Below, one piece after another: positions 16,166-22,277 of a DNA stretch of 22,920 nt. The DNA comes from CAZFBR01 sp035353495 [NCBI: uncultured bacterium] (GTDB lineage Bacteria > DAOPZR01): the NCBI GenBank assembly GCA_964517215.1, contig CAZFBR010000024.1, forward strand, positions 1-22,920. The letters run 5' to 3'. Position 1 is the stretch's first letter; each line of letters opens with the position of its first letter. The notes beneath the pieces are model-generated. The model did not search any database. It had not been told where the DNA came from and was given only the letters and a program-made list of their open reading frames with translations. The position numbers and the translations under genes were made by a program.

Positions 16166-17520
16166 GCCGCCTGCTCCGTGAACACCGCCAGCGCCCGTTC
16201 CAGCCTGACGCCGCGCGAGGCCTTGAGCGCCACGACATCACCCGGCGCCGCCAGCCGGCGCAGCAGCGCGCCCGCCGCCGCCGCATCGGCGCATTCCTCG
16301 ACGCAGCGGTGCCCCGCCGCCCGGGCGGCCGCCGCCGCGCCGCGCGCCAGTTCGCCGACGGTGATCAGCACCGCCGTCGCCGGCACGCTCTGCACCCCGA
16401 TGGCGGCATGCTCCGCCGCCGCCGCCGCGCCCAGTTCCAGCATGTCGCCAAACACCAGGATCACCCGCCGCCCGCCCGCCAGCGCCGGCAGCGATTCCAG
16501 CAGCGCGCCGGCAGAGAGCGGATTGGCGTTGTAGCAGTCGACCAGAAAGCGCACGCCCGCATGCTCGCGCCATTCCATGCGCCCGTCGACCGCAAGGCCC
16601 GCGAACAGCTCGCCGGCCGGCGGCAGCGCCCCGGTCTGCACCGCAAATGCCGCCAGCGCCGCCGTCGCGTTCAGCACCTGATGCCGCCCGGCGAGCGGAA
16701 TGCGATACTGCCGGCCGTTGACGACGAACTGCGAGCCGTCCGCGTCGCCGGCGATGTCCGCCGCGCGGAAGTCCGCCGCGTTCAGGGCGCCAAACGTCAC
16801 CGCGCGCAGCTGCGGATGCCGGCGGGCAATGTCCAGCGCCAGCCGGTTGTCCGCATTGACCACCAGCGGCGCGCCGGCAGGCAGCGCCGCGGCCAGTTCC
16901 GCCTTGGCCCGCGCGATATTGTCCAGGGTGCCGAAGAATTCGAGATGCGACGCCCCGACGTTGGTGAGCAGGCCCGCAGTCGGGCGCGACCACTGCGCCA
17001 GCCGCGCCAGTTCGCCGGCATGATTCATGCCCAGTTCGAGGACCAGCGCCCGATGCTCCGGCTGCAGCCGCAGCAGGGTCAGCGGCACCCCCAGATCGTT
17101 GTTGCGGTTGCCCGCCGTCGCCAGCGTCGGCATCGCCTGCGCCAGCAGCCAGGCCAGCATTTCCTTGGTGCTCGTCTTGCCGTTGGAACCGGTCACCCCC
17201 CATACCGGGAGGTCGAACTGCCCCCGCCACCAGACGGCCAGCTGCTGCAGTGCCGCCGGAACCTCGGGCACCAGCAGCTGCCAGGCGCCGTCAGGAACCA
17301 CGCCGCAGGCGCGGCTCACCACCGTCCCTTCGCACCCCGCCGCGTAGGCGCGGGCCACGTAGTCGTGGCCGTCGGCCCGCGTGCCGGGCAGCGCCCAGAA
17401 CACCGTCCCCGGGCGCGCCTGCCGGCTGTCGATGATGCTCTCGCCCAGCAGCCGGTCCGGCGAGCCGGTCAGGGCCGCGCCCGCCGCCAGCGCGGCGGCG
17501 CCCGTGGTCAGGCGTTGCAC
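16162..17520 (-). CDS. murF: UDP-N-acetylmuramoyl-tripeptide--D-alanyl-D-alanine ligase
   Basis: A 452-residue Mur ligase adding the D-Ala-D-Ala dipeptide. Motifs: DSRQARPGTVFWALPG (31-46), ATP loop GVTGSNGKTSTKEM (108-121), GNRNNDLGVPLTLL, ELGMNHAGELA, TNVGASHLEFFGT, GRHQVLNATAALAA, CYNANPLS, FGDMLELG and LKASRGVRLE (family usually K-G-S-R). The GTG at 17520 lies inside the murE end (13-bp overlap), with GGAGG seven bases before it, so start and coupling are well supported. Length matches E. coli MurF (452). Ala-rich, like much of this GC-rich locus. Confidence 0.96.
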   Translation of the reverse strand: MQRLTTGAAALAAGAALTGSPDRLLGESIIDSRQARPGTVFWALPGTRADGHDYVARAYAAGCEGTVVSRACGVVPDGAWQLLVPEVPAALQQLAVWWRGQFDLPVWGVTGSNGKTSTKEMLAWLLAQAMPTLATAGNRNNDLGVPLTLLRLQPEHRALVLELGMNHAGELARLAQWSRPTAGLLTNVGASHLEFFGTLDNIARAKAELAAALPAGAPLVVNADNRLALDIARRHPQLRAVTFGALNAADFRAADIAGDADGSQFVVNGRQYRIPLAGRHQVLNATAALAAFAVQTGALPPAGELFAGLAVDGRMEWREHAGVRFLVDCYNANPLSAGALLESLPALAGGRRVILVFGDMLELGAAAAAEHAAIGVQSVPATAVLITVGELARGAAAAARAAGHRCVEECADAAAAGALLRRLAAPGDVVALKASRGVRLERALAVFTEQAA

Positions 17521-18974
17521 AGCTTCGCCTCCTCGGCCGCAACCTGCACATCGCTGAACGGGATCTTTTCCGTGCCGATGATCTGATAGTCCTCGTGCCC
17601 CTTGCCGGCGATGAGAATGGTATCGCCCGGCGCCGCCGCCCGCACTGCAGCGGCAATGGCGCGGCGCCGGTCCGGTTCGACAATCTTCTGCATGCCCGCA
17701 TCCATGCCGGCCAGCACTTCGTCGATAATCGCCTGCGCCGGTTCCGTGCGCGGATTGTCCGACGTCACCACCGCCAGGTCGCTCCCGCGCCCGGCGATCC
17801 CGCCCATCAGCGGCCGCTTGGTCCGGTCGCGGTCGCCGCCGCAGCCGAACACGGTAATCAGTTTGCCCGCGGTGAACTCGCGCGCCGCCGCGATCACCTT
17901 TTCCAGGGCGTCAGGCGTATGCGCATAGTCGACCAGCATGGTGAAGGGGGTGCGCACCGGCACGCGTTCCAGCCGGCCCGCCACCTGCGGCGCGCGGGTC
18001 AGGCCGGCGACGATGGCCGCGGCCGGCACCCCCACCGCGTGCGCCGCCGCCGCCGCCGCCAGGGCGTTGGCGATGTTGAAGCGCGCCGCCAAAGGCAGGG
18101 TCACCGGATGGGTCGCGCCGTCGAGGCGCAGGGTGAAGCGGCTGCCGTGCGCGTCCAGCACCGGCGCCAGCGCCGCCACCGTCGCGCCGCGCCGGTGTTC
18201 GCCGTCGGTGCTGAAGGTGATGATCCGTCCGCCGACCTCATCCGCCAGCCGCGCCCCGTACGGGTCGTCGAGGTTCAGCACCGCCGCGCCCGCGCCGCGC
18301 CGCAGGGCAAAGAGCGTGCGCTTGGCCCGGTAATAGGTCTCCATGTCATGATGATAATCGAGATGGTCGCGGGTCAGGTTGGTGAACACCGCCGCATCGA
18401 GCGCAATCCCCTCGACCCGCCGCTGGTCGAGCGCGTGCGAAGAAATCTCCATCGCCGCCGTCAGCGCTCCGCCGGCAACCGCCCGCTGCAGGAACCCCAG
18501 CAGGGTGATCAGTTCGGGCGTGGTATTGGGCGCCGGCTCGCTCTCCCCGCCGATGCGGTAGGCGATGGTGCCCACCACTGCCGTGCGCCGGTTGCGCGCC
18601 GCCTCGATGCTTTCAATCAGGTGGGTGGTGGTGGTCTTGCCGTTGGTGCCGGTGATCCCGATCATGGTCAGCGCGCGCTCGGGATGACCGAACCAGCGCG
18701 GCGCAATGCTCGCCAGCGCCGCCCGGACGTCCGCCGCCACGAAACTCGCCGGCCAATCCGCCGCGGTCGCGGCCTCGCCGACCAGCGCCGCCACCGCGCC
18801 GCGCGCGCGGGCCTCCGCGAGAAAGCGGTGCCCGTCCGTATGCGTGCCGTGCAGGCACACGAAGAGCGCGCCCGGCTCGACCCGCCGCGAATCGGCAGTC
18901 AGCATGGTAATGGTTGCCGCGCCGTCCCCGCGCAATGCGCCCGGGACGCCGTCAACCAGACGACACACCTGCAT
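17508..18974 (-). CDS. murE: UDP-N-acetylmuramoyl-L-alanyl-D-glutamate--2,6-diaminopimelate ligase
   Basis: A 488-residue Mur ligase adding the third stem-peptide residue. Motifs: TADSRRVEPGALFVCLHG (26-43), ATP loop GITGTNGKTTTT (106-117), NTTPELITLLG (150-160), MEISSHALDQRRV (175-187), TNLTRDHLDYHHDM (198-211), YRAKRTLF (215-222) with the expected carbamylated Lys218, DYAHTPDAL, FGCGGDRDRTKRP, and DNPR (406-409). DNPR is the meso-DAP-selecting motif, so meso-DAP peptidoglycan is predicted. I prefer ATG at 18974, which gives the family N-terminus (MQVCRLVDGV). GTG 19007, ATG 18998 and ATG 18995 are in-frame alternatives; all lie upstream of, or within, a run of eight G. ftsI, usually just before murE, is missing: only 57 bp separate it from ftsL. 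Confidence 0.96.
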   Translation of the reverse strand: MQVCRLVDGVPGALRGDGAATITMLTADSRRVEPGALFVCLHGTHTDGHRFLAEARARGAVAALVGEAATAADWPASFVAADVRAALASIAPRWFGHPERALTMIGITGTNGKTTTTHLIESIEAARNRRTAVVGTIAYRIGGESEPAPNTTPELITLLGFLQRAVAGGALTAAMEISSHALDQRRVEGIALDAAVFTNLTRDHLDYHHDMETYYRAKRTLFALRRGAGAAVLNLDDPYGARLADEVGGRIITFSTDGEHRRGATVAALAPVLDAHGSRFTLRLDGATHPVTLPLAARFNIANALAAAAAAHAVGVPAAAIVAGLTRAPQVAGRLERVPVRTPFTMLVDYAHTPDALEKVIAAAREFTAGKLITVFGCGGDRDRTKRPLMGGIAGRGSDLAVVTSDNPRTEPAQAIIDEVLAGMDAGMQKIVEPDRRRAIAAAVRAAAPGDTILIAGKGHEDYQIIGTEKIPFSDVQVAAEEAKLCNA

Positions 18975-19031
18975 TGTCCGAACTTCCCCCCCCATCATAT
19001 CCCGCACCCGCGGCGTGGCCGCGGGAAAGGC

Positions 19032-19490
19032 TCAACTCTGGTTGGCCGCCACCGCCGCCGGACGTTCCTCACGCCCGAGCATCGCCAGCACCCGGTCCAT
19101 CAGCGTGCGCGCTTTCGGCGCCGCCGCCAGGGCGGCACGATCCGCCTCGACGATCGGGTTGCGCACAAACAGCAGCACCACCTTCTGGTCGGGCGGCAGC
19201 ACCATGCCCATTTCCGCCGCCTTCCGGGTAATCCGCTCCGGATTCGACAGCGCCTGCACCCGGGTCAGCAGCGCATTATGCTCGTTTTCGAGCTTTGCGC
19301 GCTCGCGTTCGAGCGACCGCTGCTGATACCGCACATCATTGTAGCGGACGTGCGTATGCACAATCGCCAGGACAATCACCAGCCCCAGCGCCAGCACCGT
19401 CATGAACACGCCCAGCACCTGTATTTTTTCCTCCGGGTCACTCGTCCCGGACTGCACCCGCAACCGTTTGCGCCGCTGTGCCTGCGCCAT
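19032..19490 (-). CDS. ftsL: Cell division protein FtsL
   Basis: A 152-residue bitopic protein. It has a basic N-terminus (1-15), one membrane helix (about 24-45, VLGVFMTVLALGLVIVLAIV), a periplasmic coiled coil (about 50-80, rich in Gln/Arg/Glu/Leu) and the FtsL ending NPERITRKAAEMGMVLPPD (83-101). It then continues for about 50 residues, longer than E. coli FtsL (121). FtsL pairs with FtsB and binds FtsQ to switch on FtsWI. ATG at 19490 has CGGAGC eight bases upstream. Placed correctly between rsmH and the mur genes. Family members share little sequence, so the call rests on topology, motif and position together. Confidence 0.9.
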   Translation of the reverse strand: MAQAQRRKRLRVQSGTSDPEEKIQVLGVFMTVLALGLVIVLAIVHTHVRYNDVRYQQRSLERERAKLENEHNALLTRVQALSNPERITRKAAEMGMVLPPDQKVVLLFVRNPIVEADRAALAAAPKARTLMDRVLAMLGREERPAAVAANQS

Positions 19491-19637
19491 GCCGCCTGCT
19501 CCGTCGTGTGCCGCGTCTGGCCGGATGATTCCGGCCGGTCATGTCTGCGGGATTCCGAAGAATCCCTGCTGCCGTGTCTGCGTTCCTGCCGTGTCGCACT
19601 GCCGCCGTCCGCGCGGCACCTGCCGCACTGCGAACGG
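19491..19637 (-). other. Intergenic region with three hairpins between rsmH and ftsL
   Basis: This 147-bp gap holds no gene I can support but three compact inverted repeats on the transcribed strand. First, just past the rsmH stop: GCGGC / GCCGC with a 4-nt loop (19626-19613). Second: GGGATTC / GAATCCC closed by TTCG (19566-19549), a C(UUCG)G tetraloop, one of the most stable RNA loops. Third: GGCCGGA / TCCGGCC with a 4-nt loop (19536-19519). None is followed by a T-run, so they are not standard terminators; they look like RNA-processing, stability or attenuation elements ahead of ftsL. Confidence 0.7.
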
Positions 19638-20579
19638 TTACTCCGTGATCTTTTCCACCACCCGCAGCCGCGCGCTGCGCGCCCGCGGATTGTTCGCCAG
19701 CTCCTCGTCGCCCGCCGTCACCGGACGGTGCGTCAGTTCCCGCGCCCGCGGTTTCCGGCCGCAGCCGCATGCCGGCAGATCCGGCGGGCAAATGCAGCCG
19801 CGCCCCAGCTCGCGGAAGACCGTTTTCACCGTCCGGTCTTCCAGGGAGTGATACGCGATCACCGCCAGCCGGCCGCCCACCGCCAGCGCGTCGAACCAGG
19901 CCCGCAACGCGGTGTCGAGCCCGGTCAGCTCGTCATTCACCGCAATGCGCAGCGCCTGAAACACGCGCGCCAGGTCCTTCTCGCGGGTCGGACCCGGCGG
20001 GGTCGCTGCCCGGACCACTGCCGCCAGCGCTCCCGTCGTCGCATACGGCCGTGCGGCGATGATCTTCCGGGCCAGCGGACCCGCCTGCCGCAGTTCGCCG
20101 AACTCCCGCAGGATGCCGGCCAACGTGCCCGCATCCAGGTTGTCCAGCAGCTGCGCCGCCGTCTGGCCCCGGCCGCGGTCAAACCGCATGTCCAGCGGAC
20201 CGTCCAGCCGGAACGCGAACCCGCGCCGCGGATCATCCAGCTGCCGCGACGACAGCCCGAGATCGAGCAGCACGCCCTGCGGCCGCCGGCCGGACAGCCG
20301 CGCCGGATACTCGCGATAGTCCGCATGCTGCGCCGAAAACCGCGCCTCGCCGGCAAAACGCGCCCGCGCCGCCGCGAGCGCGTCCGCATCGCGGTCCAGC
20401 CCGAGCACCGCCGTGCAGCCGCGCGCCAGCAACGCCGCGCTGTGCCCACCCCCGCCCAGCGTCCCGTCCACATACATGCCGTCGGGATTGCCGACCAGCG
20501 CCGCGATCACTTCCTCGCGGAGGACGGGAACATGACCTGCCGACACATTAATACTATGTTTGTCGGCAGAGTCGGTCAT
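19638..20579 (-). CDS. rsmH: 16S rRNA (cytosine(1402)-N4)-methyltransferase RsmH
   Basis: A 313-residue SAM-dependent methyltransferase (MraW) that N4-methylates C1402 of 16S rRNA. Motifs: HVPVLREEV (16-24), VDGTLGGGGHS (37-47, SAM site), LGLDRDADAL, LLDLGLSSRQLDDPRRGF (104-121), DGPLDMRFD (126-134), ARKIIAARP, RVFQALRIAVNDEL, IAYHSLEDRTVK and the closing NPRARSARLRVVEK. Length equals E. coli RsmH (313). ATG at 20579 is 4 bp past the mraZ stop with only a weak Shine-Dalgarno, so coupling to mraZ is likely; the frame extends to 20675 within mraZ, but that part is not family-like. Confidence 0.97.
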   Translation of the reverse strand: MTDSADKHSINVSAGHVPVLREEVIAALVGNPDGMYVDGTLGGGGHSAALLARGCTAVLGLDRDADALAAARARFAGEARFSAQHADYREYPARLSGRRPQGVLLDLGLSSRQLDDPRRGFAFRLDGPLDMRFDRGRGQTAAQLLDNLDAGTLAGILREFGELRQAGPLARKIIAARPYATTGALAAVVRAATPPGPTREKDLARVFQALRIAVNDELTGLDTALRAWFDALAVGGRLAVIAYHSLEDRTVKTVFRELGRGCICPPDLPACGCGRKPRARELTHRPVTAGDEELANNPRARSARLRVVEKITE

Positions 20580-20583
20580 GAAC

Positions 20584-21033
20584 TCAATTCTTTTTTGCCG
20601 CCGCGCCGATGCGCTGCTGCATCGCCTGCACGCAGCGCTGCCACGCTTCGGGGTTCCACAACTCGATGTGGTCAACCACGCCGACCACCATCACCTCCTG
20701 CTGGATGCCGACATCATCCTTCAGCAATTGCGGCAGCAGCACCCGTCCCACCTTGTCGAGCGTGAACATCTCCGCCTGCGCGGAAAAATAGCGCATCAGC
20801 TGGCGCCGCTCGTCACTGAGGTCGGTCATCCCGTCGAGATTCTTCTCCAGATAGCCCGGCCAGTAGTCGCGGGTAAACAGCTGCAGGCAGGGATCAAGCC
20901 CGCGCGTCAGCACCATGTCACACCCCGTCTGCGGCAACGCCCGCCGCATCGGCGCCGGCAGCACGAGACGGTTTTTGCTGTCGAGCTTGCGCGGATAATT
21001 GCCAAACACGAGGAGCGCCTTCGTCTCAGCCAC
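20584..21033 (-). CDS. mraZ: Transcriptional regulator MraZ
   Basis: A 149-residue protein with two AbrB-like SpoVT halves: GNYPRKLDSKNRLVLP (11-26) and AQAEMFTLDKVGRVLLP (85-101). MraZ forms a ring and binds direct TGGG repeats ahead of its own gene to repress the dcw operon. I chose GTG at 21033 (AAAGGA upstream, length close to the 152 of E. coli). GTG at 21009 would align better with the family MF-x-G start and has GAAGG upstream, so it is a real alternative. A TTG at 21093 is rejected because it falls in the operator. First gene of the large operon. Confidence 0.95.
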   Translation of the reverse strand: MAETKALLVFGNYPRKLDSKNRLVLPAPMRRALPQTGCDMVLTRGLDPCLQLFTRDYWPGYLEKNLDGMTDLSDERRQLMRYFSAQAEMFTLDKVGRVLLPQLLKDDVGIQQEVMVVGVVDHIELWNPEAWQRCVQAMQQRIGAAAKKN

Positions 21034-21068
21034 GCGCCTGCCATCCTTTCGAGTTGCCCGCTCTATTT

Positions 21069-21092
21069 CCCATTGCTTCCCATTTTCTCCCA
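21069..21092 (-). promoter_or_regulatory. MraZ operator: three TGGG direct repeats, 10-bp period
   Basis: TGGG occurs at 21092-21089, 21082-21079 and 21072-21069 on the transcribed strand, each followed by six purine/A-rich bases. This matches the E. coli MraZ site, three TGGGN repeats separated by 5 nt. They lie at about +3 to +27 from the predicted start, so bound MraZ would block promoter escape. A further TGGG sits at 21111-21108, inside the promoter spacer and 19 bp from the first, slightly out of phase. Confidence 0.85.
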
Positions 21093-21101
21093 ATTAGCAA
21101 G

Positions 21102-21131
21102 ATTATACCCACATTCTCTGCCATTTGTCAA
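21102..21131 (-). promoter_or_regulatory. Main dcw promoter (Pmra) with consensus -35 and -10
   Basis: TTGACA (21131-21126) and TATAAT (21107-21102) are both perfect sigma70 hexamers with an 18-bp spacer. Transcription should start near 21095. Directly upstream, 21136-21160 is A/T-rich with A-tracts (AAAAATATATGAAATTTTAA), as expected of an UP element. This is by far the best promoter in the window and is placed to drive mraZ through ftsB. Confidence 0.88.
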
Positions 21132-21335
21132 GCGCTTTTCTTAAAATTTCATATATTTTTCAAGATGTTATGCTGGTGGCAATAAGTGGGAGGAAAAAGC
21201 AATATTATACTTTAAATGTCTTTGTTGTTCCTTTTGTATATCGGTATTTCGTTTTCTGACAAAATGGCGGTTGTGGGGGTGGTGGTAGCTTTTTTGCAGG
21301 AACAGCGAATGCTCCGAGATACTAATCGCTGGTTG

Positions 21336-22274
21336 TCAATAGATCAGCGGATACAATTTGGCGGCCAGCGCCGCGTCCAGAAGCAGCAGTTGCTGGTAGC
21401 ATTCGTGCGCCTGTTCGCTGCGCTCACTCTTCCTGCAGGTGATGGCAAGATTGTACAGTGTCGGCACATCGTTGGCGCGCAGGCGCAGCACCTGCTCATA
21501 GGCGTCCGCCGCGCCGGCAAAATCGCCAAGCTGCGTCAGGGCCACTCCGAGGTTGAACCATGCCGCCGCATGATGGGCGTCGAGGAGCGTCACCGCGCGC
21601 AGCTGTTCCGCTGCCGCCGCCGCCGCGCCCCGCTCGCCGAGCAGCAGGGCCAGCGCGTAGCGCAGCTCCGCCTGCGCCGGCTGGGCGGCGATCCCCCGAC
21701 GGTAACTCGTCTCCGCCGCCATCCCGTCGCCCAGCGCGGCCTCCGCCTGTCCGCGTCCCAGCCACGCCGCCGCCGCACTGCTGTCAAGCTCCGTCGCCCG
21801 GATGAAGTACTGCAGCGCTCTCGTGTCGAAGATACCGCGCGCCAGCTCGCCGTGGCGTGCATACCAGCGTCCGGCAATCGCCGGCGATGCCGCCGGGGGT
21901 TGCTTCAGGAATTGAGAATCCGGGGCGGCATCAATCCGCGCACCGTACTGCTGCGACAACACCAGCATGGTGTCCGTCGGTGGCAGCAATGGTCGGAACG
22001 GTATGGCCGCCGGGGACGGCGCGGCCGCCGCCGTATCCGCCACCGGCAGGCGCCCGGCATCGGCAGTGCGGGCTGCCGGCGCGGCGGAATCCGCAGCCCG
22101 CAGCGCCCGCACGCCGTCGGGTGCTGCGCCCGCGTGCGGTTTTCCGGGTGCCGGCGGATGACAGGTGGTCGGGTCGCTGCAGCGGCCGCACCCGCCGGGC
22201 GGACACGCCGTCCCCGCCAGCGCCGCCGTCGCCCCCAGCACCGCGATACCGATTGCCAGCAGCCACCGCCGCAT
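21336..22274 (-). CDS. Exported TPR-repeat protein
   Basis: A 312-residue protein with a signal peptide (1-20, cleavage expected after ALA), a short Cys-rich stretch (Cys24, 29, 32, 38), a Pro/Ala-rich linker to about 95, and then four to five tetratricopeptide repeats from about 135 to the end (for example AAAWLGRGQAEAALGD, AAWFNLGVALTQLGDF, PTLYNLAITCRKSERS). TPRs bind partner proteins; the periplasm is the likely location. ATG at 22274 lies 3 bp after the LysM/M23 stop with GGAG six bases upstream, so the two are probably one operon and may work together in envelope remodelling. I do not recognise a specific family; a YbgF/CpoB-like role is possible but not supported by diagnostic sequence. 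Confidence 0.75.
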   Translation of the reverse strand: MRRWLLAIGIAVLGATAALAGTACPPGGCGRCSDPTTCHPPAPGKPHAGAAPDGVRALRAADSAAPAARTADAGRLPVADTAAAAPSPAAIPFRPLLPPTDTMLVLSQQYGARIDAAPDSQFLKQPPAASPAIAGRWYARHGELARGIFDTRALQYFIRATELDSSAAAAWLGRGQAEAALGDGMAAETSYRRGIAAQPAQAELRYALALLLGERGAAAAAAEQLRAVTLLDAHHAAAWFNLGVALTQLGDFAGAADAYEQVLRLRANDVPTLYNLAITCRKSERSEQAHECYQQLLLLDAALAAKLYPLIY

Positions 22275-22277
22275 CGC

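Larger units (their letters stand above)
21034..21335 (-). other. AT-rich control region upstream of mraZ
   Basis: About 300 bp without a gene, and conspicuously A/T-rich against very GC-rich surroundings. It carries the main promoter, the MraZ repeats and the UP-like element described separately. A weaker possible second promoter (TTGTCA 21262-21257, TATACA 21240-21235, 16-bp spacer) lies further up, and a lone TATAAT at 21209-21204 lacks a -35 partner. An imperfect 6-bp stem (GGAGCA/TGTTCC, around 21299-21315) just beyond the TPR gene has no T-run, so no terminator for that gene is evident. Confidence 0.7.

Noticed and set aside
17595-20765. A 1056-codon open frame on the plus strand
   Set aside because: It runs antisense across murE, ftsL, rsmH and mraZ, is full of Arg/His/Gln/Pro as expected from the opposite strand of GC-rich genes, and has no domain or start context. 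GC-rich codon use leaves few stops in that frame.
21034-21093. mraZ start at the TTG 21093
   Set aside because: That codon lies in the first TGGG box next to the predicted transcription start and would add 20 residues not seen in MraZ proteins.
21204-21209. A second TATAAT upstream of mraZ as a promoter
   Set aside because: No acceptable -35 hexamer lies 15-19 bp upstream; such matches are expected by chance in this AT-rich stretch.
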